A DNA stretch of 64,000 nt from an uncultured Paracoccaceae bacterium (GTDB taxonomy: Bacteria > Pseudomonadota > Alphaproteobacteria > Rhodobacterales > Rhodobacteraceae), in the NCBI GenBank assembly GCA_947487205.1, contig CANKVU010000005.1, positions 62,001 to 126,000 on the forward strand, in the 5' to 3' direction. Numbering within the stretch: the first letter of the stretch is position 1; the number at the start of each line of letters is the position of its first letter. Positions 9,759 through 21,594 of the stretch are shown here, piece after piece. The position numbers and the translations under genes are program-made. Under the pieces are notes generated by a model, which searched no databases, was not told the origin of the DNA, and saw only the letters and a program-made list of their open reading frames with translations.

Positions 9759-9798
9759 TATGGCATCAGTCACTCACAGCCCGCTGACGGAGAGAATG

Positions 9799-10512
9799 AT
9801 GCGAGTACTTCTTGTCGAGGATGACCCCACTACCTCCCGCAGCATCGAGATGATGCTCACCCATGCCAACCTGAACGTGTATTGCACGGACATGGGCGAG
9901 GAGGGGGTCGATCTCGCCAAGCTTTACGATTACGACCTCATCCTTCTCGACCTGAACCTTCCGGACATGCATGGCCATGACGTGCTGCGCAAGCTGCGCC
10001 TGGCACGGATCAACACGCCGATCCTGATCCTGACGGGCGCGGACGATACCGAGACGAAAATCAAGGGGTTCGGCTTCGGCGCGGACGATTACCTGACCAA
10101 GCCGTTCCACCGCGAGGAGCTGATCGCGCGCATCCACGCGATCATCCGCCGCTCGAAGGGCCATTCGCAATCGGTCATCACGACGGGGCAGATCACCGTC
10201 AACCTGGACGCGAAGTCGGTGGAGGCGAACGGCCAGTCCATCCACCTGACCGGCAAGGAGTACCAGATGCTGGAACTCCTCAGCCTGCGGAAGGGCACGA
10301 CGCTGACCAAGGAGATGTTCCTCAACCATCTCTATGGCGGCATGGACGAGCCGGAACTGAAGATCATCGACGTGTTCATCTGCAAGTTGCGCAAGAAGCT
10401 CAGCCTCGCGACCGGCGGCGAGACGTATATCGAGACCGTCTGGGGTCGCGGCTATGTCCTGCGCGATCCCGAGCCGGCCGTCGGCACCCAGCCCGCCGCC
10501 CGCGCCGGCTGA
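9799..10512 (+). CDS. ctrA: Cell-cycle/flagellar response regulator CtrA
   Basis: OmpR-type response regulator controlling cell-cycle, motility and gene-transfer functions in alphaproteobacteria; cytoplasmic DNA-binding protein. The 237 residues comprise a receiver domain with acidic pocket ED at 7-8, phospho-acceptor Asp51 in [11 protein letters not shown] and Lys in DYLTKPF, then a winged-helix domain almost identical to Caulobacter CtrA ([45 protein letters not shown]). ATG 9799 is chosen because it gives the family start MRVLLVEDD and has GGAG at 9789; ATG 9796 is an alternative. The tail lacks the Caulobacter C-terminal Ala-Ala and ends instead in ARAG. Confidence 0.95.
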   Translation: MRVLLVEDDPTTSRSIEMMLTHANLNVYCTDMGEEGVDLAKLYDYDLILLDLNLPDMHGHDVLRKLRLARINTPILILTGADDTETKIKGFGFGADDYLTKPFHREELIARIHAIIRRSKGHSQSVITTGQITVNLDAKSVEANGQSIHLTGKEYQMLELLSLRKGTTLTKEMFLNHLYGGMDEPELKIIDVFICKLRKKLSLATGGETYIETVWGRGYVLRDPEPAVGTQPAARAG

Positions 10513-10591
10513 CCCGCTGGACGGGCCGGGCCCGCGCGCCTAGAACCCGGGGCGAAAGACCCGGGCCGCGGAGCATGCGGCCCGGACCTGA

Positions 10592-14811
<4,220 letters not shown>

Positions 14812-14818
14812 GGCGGGT

Positions 14819-14844
14819 GTTCGGCGAATGTTCCTAAAAAGTTC
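14819..14844 (+). promoter_or_regulatory. Triple GTTC LexA operator (two overlapping GTTC-N7-GTTC boxes)
   Basis: GTTC occurs at 14819-14822, 14830-14833 and 14841-14844, each separated by exactly 7 bases. Every neighbouring pair is therefore a perfect alphaproteobacterial SOS box (GTTC-N7-GTTC, established for Rhodobacter and rhizobial LexA). A -35-like TTGATC (14845-14850) abuts the last repeat. The site is 8 bp after the recG stop and 58 bp before a 38-codon ORF, so it most likely controls that ORF. Confidence 0.75.
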
Positions 14845-14901
14845 TTGATCGGGGCAGGTCGATGTGAGAACAAAGTGGCAACGAAACACTGGGAGGCCGC
14901 C

Positions 14902-15018
14902 ATGATCCGCCAATTTCGCCAATCCCTCCGCCGCGGGGAAACGAGCCTTGCCGATTTCGTGGGCTGCGTGGCGCTGACCGTGCTTCTGATCGCGGGGCTC
15001 CACCTGCCGTATCTGTGA
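14902..15018 (+). CDS. 38-residue single-pass membrane protein behind a LexA operator
   Basis: A short ORF with a strong ribosome site (GGAGG at 14892-14896, 5 bp before ATG). The product has an amphipathic, Arg-rich N-terminus (RQFRQSLRRG), a Glu and an Asp at the membrane boundary, then one hydrophobic helix (about residues 19-36, VGCVALTVLLIAG) and ends directly in LPYL. The positive-inside rule puts the N-terminus in the cytoplasm. I do not recognise the family. The upstream SOS box and the terminator at 15132 make it a monocistronic, probably damage-induced transcript; in Caulobacter a 29-residue LexA-controlled membrane protein, SidA, blocks division, so a similar role is an inference from architecture only. 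Confidence 0.6.
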   Translation: MIRQFRQSLRRGETSLADFVGCVALTVLLIAGLHLPYL

Positions 15019-15131
15019 CCGTTTCTGCCTGGGGGTCGATCAGTCCCGGTTCCGAGGCGGCGGCCAATCTGCCGGCCGCCGCCCGCCCTTCGGACGCGCC
15101 TCTGTCCCGATCGGGCCGACCCCGCACCTCT

Positions 15132-15170
15132 CCGCCGCCATCCCCCCGGATGCGCGGCGGATTTTTTATT
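15132..15170 (+). terminator. Rho-independent terminator after the SOS small ORF
   Basis: A GC-rich stem (left arm CCGCCGCCAT from 15132, right arm ATGCGCGGCGG ending 15160, with small bulges) is followed by ATTTTTTATT on the + strand. It closes the transcript starting near 14870, giving an RNA of about 300 nt. The stretch 15019-15131 in between holds no ORF I can support. Confidence 0.7.
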
Positions 15171-15225
15171 CCGCGAGGGGCCGGGGACGGGCCCGGCGCG
15201 TCCCCCGCCACCCGGACTGGCCGGC

Positions 15226-16359
15226 TCAGAGCCGCGCCAGAAGCCCCGGCGAGGGGTCGCCGGTCACCGCCAGGCCGCGGGACCGCTGGAACGCTTCGAT
15301 CGCCGCGCGGGTGCCGGACCCGATCACGCCGTCCGGCGTGCCGGCGTCGAAGCCGCGCCGGTTGAGACCCGCCTGGAGCGCGACGCGCTGGTCCTTCGTC
15401 AACCCGTAGGCGTCGGGCGGAAAGGCGCCCCGGATCGGCCCGCCGCCTCCCAGCCGATGCGCGAGATATCCCACGCCGAGCGCGTAATTCGTCGAATTGT
15501 TGTAGCGCTTGATCACGTCGAAATTGGGATAGACCCGGAAACCCGGTCCACCGGGCTGCGGGGTGATGACGCGGCCCCCGGCGGTGCCGGCGACCGCCTC
15601 GGTCGACCATGGCTGGCCCCGGCGCCATCCCGCCCGCGCCAGGTAATTGGCGGCCGAGGCGAGCGCGTCGGCGGGGTCGTCGGCCCAGATGTCGCGCCGG
15701 CCGTCGCCCGTGAAATCGACCGCGTAGGCCTGGTAGGAGGTGGGGATGAACTGCGTGTGGCCCATTGCCCCCGCCCAGCTGCCGACCATCCGCTCGGGGG
15801 CGATGTCCCCGCGTTCGAGGATCAACAGCGCGGCGACGAGCTGATCCGCGAAGAAGGCGCCGCGGCGGCCGTCATAGGCCAGGGTCGACAGCGCCGAGAC
15901 GACCGGGATCGCGCCCCGCCGCCGCCCGAAATCGCTCTCCATGCCCCAGATCGCGGCGACCACCTCGGCCTCGACACCGTGGCGGTCCTCGATCGCGCGC
16001 AGCACCGGCGCCTGCCGGGCGAAGGCCGCGCGGCCACGCGCGACCTTCTCCTCGTTCGCGGCGATCTGGAGGTAATCCTCGAGCGTGCGGGTGAACTCGG
16101 TCTGGTTCCGGTCGCGTTCGATCACCCCGGGAAGGTATCCCGCCCGCGCGAAGGCGCGCGCCCAGGTGGCGTCGGATACGCCCCGGGCGCGCGCCCGGGG
16201 GCGGAACGCGGCCACCCAGGCGTCCCACCCCGGATTGGCCACCGCGCGCATCACCTCCTCGCGCGGGGCGGGGGCGGGCGCGATGCCCGGCGTGCCCCCG
16301 CAGGCCGACAGGCCCAGCGCCCCCAATCCAAGTCCGATCTGCCGTCGGGTCATCCGCAT
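15226..16359 (-). CDS. Lytic murein transglycosylase (MltB type) with peptidoglycan-binding domain, Tat-like lipoprotein
   Basis: Cleaves the glycan backbone of peptidoglycan to a 1,6-anhydro end. The 377-residue product begins with a twin-arginine-like stretch (MTRRQIGLG) and a lipobox (LSAC), so it is probably a lipoprotein. The SLT2/MltB catalytic domain spans about residues 45-300 with the Glu-containing GMESDFGRRRG and the family strings GAMGHTQFIPTSYQAYAVD and NFDVIKRYNNSTNYALGV. The C-terminal 55 residues are a PG_binding_1 domain (GLNRRGFDAGTPDGVIG). ATG 16359 is preceded by GGAGG. It is divergent from exoD. Confidence 0.92.
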   Translation of the reverse strand: MRMTRRQIGLGLGALGLSACGGTPGIAPAPAPREEVMRAVANPGWDAWVAAFRPRARARGVSDATWARAFARAGYLPGVIERDRNQTEFTRTLEDYLQIAANEEKVARGRAAFARQAPVLRAIEDRHGVEAEVVAAIWGMESDFGRRRGAIPVVSALSTLAYDGRRGAFFADQLVAALLILERGDIAPERMVGSWAGAMGHTQFIPTSYQAYAVDFTGDGRRDIWADDPADALASAANYLARAGWRRGQPWSTEAVAGTAGGRVITPQPGGPGFRVYPNFDVIKRYNNSTNYALGVGYLAHRLGGGGPIRGAFPPDAYGLTKDQRVALQAGLNRRGFDAGTPDGVIGSGTRAAIEAFQRSRGLAVTGDPSPGLLARL

Positions 16360-16453
16360 CGTGCCGCCTCCGCCTGTATGGGGGCACATTGAATCGCGCG
16401 GAAGGCGGGGACAAGGGCTTGGAACGCAAGGCATCGCCCTCATCTGCGAGGTC

Positions 16454-17050
16454 ATGCGCGAGAATCGCCATACCGTCACGAATATCGTCGACCGCCTGGA
16501 CGGCGTGGCCGGGGACGGGCCCGTGGCGGTCGCCGATATCGTGGGCGCGTTCGGGGCCTCGGCCTTCCTGCCCGTCATGATGGTGCCGGCGCTGCTGGTG
16601 ATCTCGCCGCTCTCCGGCATTCCGCTTTTTTCCAGCCTCTGCGGGCTTACCATCGCCCTCGTGGCGGGACAGATGCTGGCGGGCCGACGCCGGTTATGGC
16701 TGCCGCAGGTGCTGCAGCGCCGGCGGATCGAGGGGGCGCGGCTCCATGACGGGGCGCGCCGGCTGCGCCGCCTGGCCGACTGGATCGACCGCCACGCCCA
16801 TGGGCGGCTGCCCGCGCTGGTCGGGCGGGGGGCCAACGTCCCCGTCCTGCTCGCCTGCCTGCTCGCCGGGCTGTCGATGCCGTTCCTGGAGGTGGTGCCG
16901 TTCTCCTCCTCCGTCCTGGGGCTGGCGGTGCTGCTGTTCTGCACCGGCCTGCTGTCGGGGGACGGGCTGTTCGTCATCGCGGGCCTCGTGGTCCTCTGCG
17001 TCGCGCTCGCCATTCCGGTCACGGTGTTCACCGGTCTCGCCACCCTCTGA
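16454..17050 (+). CDS. ExoD-family membrane protein
   Basis: ExoD proteins were first linked to exopolysaccharide synthesis and alkaline tolerance in rhizobia; their biochemical role is not known. The 198-residue product has four to five hydrophobic segments (around GASAFLPVMMVPALLVISPLSG type, FSSLCGLTIALVAGQMLAG, VPVLLACLLAGLS, VLGLAVLLFCTGLLSGDGLF, VIAGLVVLCVALAIPV), separated by an Arg-rich cytoplasmic loop (residues 75-110). ATG 16454 has GAGG a few bases upstream and gives the usual family length. It precedes the parA-like gene by 57 bp, same strand. Confidence 0.85.
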   Translation: MRENRHTVTNIVDRLDGVAGDGPVAVADIVGAFGASAFLPVMMVPALLVISPLSGIPLFSSLCGLTIALVAGQMLAGRRRLWLPQVLQRRRIEGARLHDGARRLRRLADWIDRHAHGRLPALVGRGANVPVLLACLLAGLSMPFLEVVPFSSSVLGLAVLLFCTGLLSGDGLFVIAGLVVLCVALAIPVTVFTGLATL

Positions 17051-17107
17051 TTGCGGCCTCGTGCCGCGGCGTCTACCGTCGCCGGCAAAGAGGGAGCGAG
17101 GGCGCCT

Positions 17108-17728
17108 ATGGGACAGGTCATCACCGTGGCACAGCAGAAGGGCGGCTCGGGCAAGACGACGCTCGTGGCGAACCTGGCCGTGGCCCTGGTTCAGGAGGGG
17201 CGGTCGGTCGCGCTCCTCGACACCGACCCGCAAGGCTCGCTCGGCCGGTGGTTCATGACCCGGATCGAGTCGGGTGAGCCGGACATGGAATTCTCCACCG
17301 CCTCGGCCTGGGGCGTGGGCTACGAGATGAAGAAGCTTGCCCGGTCCTGCGACGTGGTGCTGGTCGATACGCCGCCCAAGGTGGATTCCGACCTTCGCCC
17401 GGCGCTGCGCGAAAGCGACATCGTGCTGGTGCCGGTCGCCACCAGCGCCGTGGACGTGTGGGCGCTGGATTCGATCCTGGACCTGACGGAGCGCGTCGGA
17501 GTGCCCGCGATGGTGGTGCTCAACCGCTACAAGGCCGGAACGCATGTCTCGGAGGAGGTCGAGGGGATGCTGGCCGAGCGCGAGGTGCGCCGCGCCGCCA
17601 CGGTGCTGGGCAACCGCGTCGTCTATGCCGAGGCATTGGGACAGGGCAGGGGCGTGCTGGAAAAGGGCCGCGGGGCCTGGACCGCCGAGGTGGAGGCGCT
17701 GAGGGACGAGGTGATGTCGGCGCTCTAG
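17108..17728 (+). CDS. Orphan ParA/MinD-family ATPase
   Basis: P-loop ATPase with the deviant Walker A motif KGGSGKTT at residues 11-18 and DTDPQGSLGRW (Walker A' region), plus VVLVDTPPK as Walker B. At 206 residues it is a short, single-domain ParA. Such proteins position DNA, chemoreceptors or polar complexes. No parB, chemotaxis or plasmid partition gene lies nearby, so the cargo is unknown. The ATG at 17108 follows an AGGGAGCGAGGG purine tract. The stop shares a CTAG tetramer with the convergent small gene. Confidence 0.85.
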   Translation: MGQVITVAQQKGGSGKTTLVANLAVALVQEGRSVALLDTDPQGSLGRWFMTRIESGEPDMEFSTASAWGVGYEMKKLARSCDVVLVDTPPKVDSDLRPALRESDIVLVPVATSAVDVWALDSILDLTERVGVPAMVVLNRYKAGTHVSEEVEGMLAEREVRRAATVLGNRVVYAEALGQGRGVLEKGRGAWTAEVEALRDEVMSAL

Positions 17729-17880
17729 CTGCGCCGCCAGAGGGTCGTCGACGCCGCGACGCTGGCCGAGACGGCATAGGCGCACAGGCAGGCCAGAACG
17801 CCGAAATTGCCCAGGAAGACCGCCACGACCGCCAGCGGCAGGGCGAGCACGAGGGACGCGAGGAACAGAATCATCATCAT
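17725..17880 (-). CDS. Small two-helix membrane protein, unknown
   Basis: A 51-residue ORF starting with three consecutive Met codons and preceded by AGGAGAG. The product is almost entirely hydrophobic: LFLASLVLALPLAVVAVFL, a short turn GNFG, then VLACLCAYAVSASVAAS, ending in TTLWRRS, so a helical hairpin with the C-terminus in the cytoplasm is likely. I do not recognise a family. The stop codon is shared (CTAG) with the convergent parA-like gene. A toxin-like membrane peptide cannot be excluded, but nothing in the sequence shows one. Confidence 0.6.
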   Translation of the reverse strand: MMMILFLASLVLALPLAVVAVFLGNFGVLACLCAYAVSASVAASTTLWRRS

Positions 17881-18385
17881 GCCATCTCTCCTGAGGCGAT
17901 AAAGCCACGGTTGTGCGGTCCTGCAAAGCGAAGAATTGACGAACCGCCGAGATTGTGGATCGCGGGTTCGGAGCGGGCCCCGCGCCGATATGCCTTGCAG
18001 GTCGGATCCGGCCGCAGCGCAGATCGGCCTCTTCGGAGGGTGGCATGCCGGGAGGGCTGCGCCCCGCAGCGCGGTACGCGCGTTTCGCGCGGGGCGCGCC
18101 GCACGCATGGCCCGGGAATGCGGGGGGCGCCGGGTCGAGGTGGCCAGCAAGCGGCGCCAGCCCCCCACACCTCTGCATGGGGCAGGTCGCGCTTACCCGA
18201 CCGCACGCCGTCGCGCCCGGGCAAACGGTCTGGACATCTGCGGAGATCGAGGGTAGGAAAGGGGTGCAAGCTACACCGTCGATACCCTGTACTTTCCTAA
18301 CGGACCTGCAGCGCTTTCGAACCGGGCACACTTTGCCAGACTGTTGCACTTCCGCGAACAGGACATGACTACAGGAGATCTCACG
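17881..18385. other. 505-bp intergenic region upstream of the cold-shock gene
   Basis: No supported ORF. The region contains a strong potential stem with arms GGGGGGC (18122-18128) and GCCCCCC (18160-18166) enclosing further pairing GCC/GGCGCC. The last 150 bp are less GC-rich and should hold the cold-shock promoter and a long 5' leader. Overlapping ORFs on both strands have no ribosome sites or protein-like features. Confidence 0.4.
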
Positions 18386-18592
18386 ATGGCCACCGGCACC
18401 GTGAAATGGTTCAACCCCACCAAAGGCTTCGGCTTCATCCAGCCCGATTCGGGCGGCAAGGACGTGTTCGTCCACATCTCGGCTGTCGAGCGCGCCGGCC
18501 TGACCGGCCTCGCCGACAACCAGAAGGTGCAGTACGAGCTGCAATCCGGCCGCGACGGCCGTGAATCCGCCGGAAACCTGGAACTGGTGTGA
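18386..18592 (+). CDS. Cold-shock protein, CspA family
   Basis: A 68-residue single cold-shock (OB-fold) domain protein that binds single-stranded RNA/DNA and acts as an RNA chaperone. The two RNA-binding motifs are intact: KGFGFIQPD (RNP1) and DVFVHISAVE (RNP2), after the usual GTVKWFNPTKG start. ATG 18386 is chosen for AGGAGA 7 bp upstream; the in-frame ATG 18344 would add a non-homologous tail. It is followed by a hairpin terminator, so monocistronic. Whether it is cold induced or constitutive cannot be read here. Confidence 0.93.
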   Translation: MATGTVKWFNPTKGFGFIQPDSGGKDVFVHISAVERAGLTGLADNQKVQYELQSGRDGRESAGNLELV

Positions 18593-18632
18593 TCCCATCG
18601 GCGGGCTCGGCCCGCCGGATGCGACGGATCGA

Positions 18633-18655
18633 GGGCGCCTGCGGGCGCCCTTTTT
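18633..18655 (+). terminator. Rho-independent terminator of the cold-shock gene
   Basis: Arms GGGCGCC (18633-18639) and GGCGCCC (18644-18650) with a 4-base loop, followed by TTTTT. A second stem, GCGGGC/GCCCGC, lies at 18601-18615. Confidence 0.85.
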
Positions 18656-18739
18656 CATGCGCGCCGCCCGGCCGGCCGGCGAGGCAGGACGATGGATGCA
18701 GGGCGGGACTGGACCATTCCGATCCGCCGTGAAAGGGAG

Positions 18740-18760
18740 CCTTCGTTGCCACGAAGGAGG
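18740..18760 (+). promoter_or_regulatory. Hairpin overlapping the ribosome binding site of the VPLPA-CTERM gene
   Basis: CCTTCGT (18740-18746) pairs perfectly with ACGAAGG (18751-18757) across a 4-base loop; the right arm contains the first four bases of the Shine-Dalgarno AAGGAGG (18754-18760). In the folded mRNA the ribosome site would be half hidden, so melting could set translation. Confidence 0.4.
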
Positions 18761-18764
18761 TTCC

Positions 18765-19391
18765 ATGAAGGCAGTGACGGTCGCTATCCTCGTCGCCTGC
18801 TCCGGCAGCACGGCCATGGCGGGAACGCTCGGCATCGACTGGATCGGCGGCCCGACACAGGTCGTGGATTACCAATATTCCATGGCGCCGGAGATCTACA
18901 CGGTGGCGCCGGTCAGCCGGCAATTCCTGTTCGAGGTGTCGGACCTGCACGAGCCGGTGTTCGATTTCGCCTTCGACGCCCCCTTGTGGAGGTTCAGCGG
19001 AGCGAGCGTCGTCAACCCGTACGACGCGACGCTGCTCTCGCGCCCCGACGGTCATCTGGGCGGGTATGACGACATTTCCTACGCGATCCGCGTCCGGCCG
19101 GGATCGGTCGAGTTGCGCGGATACCTCGCCGATCACGACGATATCCTGACCCTGACGCCGACGCGCGTCGTCGAGGACGACAACCGGGGCATGCGGATCG
19201 AACGCAGCAGCGGGTACTGGAGCGCGTCCTACATTCCCGACGACATCTCGGACGGGAGGCCGTTCACCGTCGCGCCCGAAAGTCCCGCTCCGGTCCCCGC
19301 ACCGGCCGCGATGCCGCTGCTGCTCGCGGGCCTGATGGCGTTCGGCGGCATTGCCGGGCGGCGGCGGCGGGCGGCGCGCGACACCGCATGA
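18765..19391 (+). CDS. Secreted protein with VPLPA/PEP-CTERM-type sorting tail, unknown function
   Basis: A 208-residue exported protein. It has a signal peptide (VTVAILVACSGSTAMAG), a beta-rich middle of unknown fold (about residues 20-165) and a C-terminal sorting signal: PVPAPAAMPLLLAGLMAFGG followed by the basic tail RRRRAAR. This tripartite end (Pro-rich motif, hydrophobic helix, Arg cluster) is that of the VPLPA-CTERM/PEP-CTERM class handled by exosortase-type systems. ATG 18765 has a full AAGGAGG 5 bp upstream. No exosortase gene is in the window. The function of the mature domain is not recognised. Confidence 0.8.
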   Translation: MKAVTVAILVACSGSTAMAGTLGIDWIGGPTQVVDYQYSMAPEIYTVAPVSRQFLFEVSDLHEPVFDFAFDAPLWRFSGASVVNPYDATLLSRPDGHLGGYDDISYAIRVRPGSVELRGYLADHDDILTLTPTRVVEDDNRGMRIERSSGYWSASYIPDDISDGRPFTVAPESPAPVPAPAAMPLLLAGLMAFGGIAGRRRRAARDTA

Positions 19392-19500
19392 GCGGCCGGC
19401 CGCCCAGACCGCCGGCGAGATACGTGGAACGCGCGCCGCCGGCATGACGTTGGATGTGCCAGAGGCGGCGGAAGTCGCCGCCCAGTCAGGGAGACACGCC

Positions 19501-19668
19501 ATGAATATCGGCAGCATCGTTCGCCGCGCCGTTTCGGCATTCGGCAAGTCCAAGACACGCGGCCCCGGCAAGGTGGGATCGACCGGACCCCGCCCCACGG
19601 GCACCCGGTCCAGCCCCAAGGCCGACCTCGCCAAGAGCGCGGCCCGGGTGGCGAAGAAGAAGCTTTGA
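19501..19668 (+). CDS. Small basic protein of 55 residues, unknown
   Basis: An ORF with GGGAG about 7 bp before ATG 19501. The product is rich in Lys, Arg, Gly, Ser and Pro: an amphipathic start (IGSIVRRAVSAFGKSK), a flexible middle (TRGPGKVGSTGPRP) and a lysine-rich end (AARVAKKKL). It is predicted cytoplasmic and could bind nucleic acid or anionic membrane, but I recognise no family. It stands alone between the CTERM gene and the convergent ettA. Confidence 0.55.
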   Translation: MNIGSIVRRAVSAFGKSKTRGPGKVGSTGPRPTGTRSSPKADLAKSAARVAKKKL

Positions 19669-19906
19669 CACCCGCAAGGGAAGGTGGGGGCGATCCATGA
19701 TCCGCCATCTTCCACGCGGGTTCGACGCGGGGGCGGGCGGGTTCCGCCCCCGGTCCGATTCCGTTCGAATCTGATCTGGCCGATCAAACGGGGCTGAGGA
19801 CGACAAAGCCCCGGGCGCAGGTGTGTTGCGCGCCGACGGGTCCGGTACCATTCCGCTTGGTCCACACACGGCGAAGTACCGCGACGCGCCCGTTTGCCGT
19901 GACGGA

Positions 19907-19931
19907 GGGGCGATCGCGCATCGATCGCCCC
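19907..19931 (-). terminator. Perfect 10-bp hairpin just downstream of ettA
   Basis: GGGGCGATCG (19907-19916) and CGATCGCCCC (19922-19931) with a 5-base loop, 8 bp past the ettA stop. No U tract follows on the minus strand, so it may end ettA only weakly or act as a 3' stabiliser. Confidence 0.45.
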
Positions 19932-19938
19932 GGAGCTT

Positions 19939-21594
19939 TCAGCGCGTGAATTTCTTGTGCTTCACCCGCGTCGGGCGCACGGCCTCTTCCCCCAAGCGGC
20001 GCTTCTTGTCCTCCTCGTAGGCAGCGAAGTTGCCCTCGAACCATTCCACGTGGGCATCGCCCTCGAAGGCCAGCATGTGGGTGCAGAGCCGGTCGAGGAA
20101 GAAGCGGTCGTGCGAGATGATGACCGCGCAGCCGGCGAAATCCTCAAGCGCATCCTCGAGAGCGCGGAGCGTCTCCACGTCGAGGTCGTTGGTCGGCTCG
20201 TCGAGCAGCAGGACGTTGCCGCCGGACTTCAGGAGCTTGGCCAGGTGAACGCGATTACGTTCGCCCCCCGATGACAGGCCGACCTTCTGCTGCTGGGCAC
20301 CACCCTTGAAATTGAAGGCGCCGCAATAGGCGCGGGAGTTCATCTGCGCGTCGCCGAGATCGATCACCTCGGCCCCGCCGGAGATCTCCTCCCACACGGT
20401 GTTCTCGGGGTTGAGGGCGTCGCGGGACTGGTCGACATAGGAGAGGTCCACCGTGTCGCCCCAGTCGATCCGGCCCTGGTCGGGCTCGTCCTGCCCCGTG
20501 AGGCAGCGGAAGAGGGAGGTCTTGCCGGCACCGTTGGGGCCGATCACGCCCACGATCCCGCCGGGGGGAAGCTGGAACGAGAGGTTGTCGATCAGCAGGT
20601 GGTCGCCCTTGACCAGGCGCAGGTCCTCGACCTCCAGCACCTTGTTGCCCAAGCGCTCGCCGTTGGGAATGACGATCTGGGCCTTCCCGACGCGCTCGCG
20701 CTCGGATTGGTTCGCAAGCTTCTCGTAAGCGGAGATCCGCGCCTTCGACTTCGCCTGGCGCGCCTTGGCGCCCTGACGGATCCAGTCGAGCTCCCGGCTG
20801 AGCGTGCGTTGCTTGGCCTTGTCCTCGCGCGCCTCCTGCTCCAGCCGCTTCGCCTTCTGATCGAGCCAGTCCGAATAATTGCCCTCGTAGGGGATACCGC
20901 GACCGCGCTCGATCTCGAGGATCCAGCCGGTGATCTCGTCGAGGAAGTAACGGTCGTGGGTGACGATCAGGATCGTGCCCTTGTACCCGATCAGGTGGGA
21001 CTGGAGCCAGGCGATGGTCTCCGCATCGAGGTGGTTCGTCGGCTCGTCGAGAAGCAGCATGTCGGGCTGCTCGAGCAGCAGTCGGCAGAGCGCGACCCGG
21101 CGTCGCTCGCCGCCCGAGAGCGTGTCGACGGGGGCGTCGTCGGGCGGGCAGCGCAGGGCCTCCATGGCGATGTCGATCTGGCTGTCGAGATCCCAGAGAT
21201 TCTCGCTGTCGATCTCGTCCTGGAGGGTGGCCATCTCCTCGGCCGTATCGTCGGAATAGTTCATCGCCAGCTCATTGAAGCGGTCGAGCTTGGCCTGCTT
21301 GCCCGCGACGCCCTGCATGACGTTGCCGCGCACGTCGAGCGCGTCGTCCAGTTCCGGCTCCTGGGCGAGGTAGCCGACGCGGGCGCCCTCGGCATGCCAG
21401 GCCTCGCCGGTGAAGTCCTTGTCCATCCCGGCCATGATCTTGAGCAGGGTGGACTTGCCCGCGCCGTTGACGCCGACGACGCCGATCTTCACGCCGGGAA
21501 GGAAGTTCAGCTTGATGTTCTCGAACAGCTTCTTGCCGCCGGGGATCGTCTTGGAGACGCCATCCATGTGATAGACGAACTGGTAATTTGCCAT
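19939..21594 (-). CDS. ettA: Energy-dependent translational throttle protein EttA (ABC-F)
   Basis: Cytosolic ABC-F ATPase that binds the ribosomal E site and links translation to the ATP/ADP ratio. The 551 residues contain two ABC domains: Walker A VGVNGAGKST and IGPNGAGKTS, signatures LSGGERRRVAL and LSSGGERNRVHLA, Walker B LLLDEPTNHLD and LLLDEPTNDLD. The EttA-specific arm in domain 1 and the charged linker (LDQKAKRLEQEAREDKAKQ) are present. ATG 21594 gives the family start MANYQFVYHM; the upstream in-frame extension to 21648 is not conserved. Only a weak ribosome site (GAAG) precedes it. Monocistronic by layout. Confidence 0.95.
   Translation of the reverse strand: MANYQFVYHMDGVSKTIPGGKKLFENIKLNFLPGVKIGVVGVNGAGKSTLLKIMAGMDKDFTGEAWHAEGARVGYLAQEPELDDALDVRGNVMQGVAGKQAKLDRFNELAMNYSDDTAEEMATLQDEIDSENLWDLDSQIDIAMEALRCPPDDAPVDTLSGGERRRVALCRLLLEQPDMLLLDEPTNHLDAETIAWLQSHLIGYKGTILIVTHDRYFLDEITGWILEIERGRGIPYEGNYSDWLDQKAKRLEQEAREDKAKQRTLSRELDWIRQGAKARQAKSKARISAYEKLANQSERERVGKAQIVIPNGERLGNKVLEVEDLRLVKGDHLLIDNLSFQLPPGGIVGVIGPNGAGKTSLFRCLTGQDEPDQGRIDWGDTVDLSYVDQSRDALNPENTVWEEISGGAEVIDLGDAQMNSRAYCGAFNFKGGAQQQKVGLSSGGERNRVHLAKLLKSGGNVLLLDEPTNDLDVETLRALEDALEDFAGCAVIISHDRFFLDRLCTHMLAFEGDAHVEWFEGNFAAYEEDKKRRLGEEAVRPTRVKHKKFTR

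Noticed and set aside
17955-18368. Overlapping ORFs in the gap before the cold-shock gene
   Set aside because: No ribosome sites, biased composition and mutual overlap on both strands; treated as intergenic.
19755-19790. TTCGAATC stretch resembling a tRNA T-loop
   Set aside because: No flanking T-stem, anticodon arm or acceptor stem could be built.
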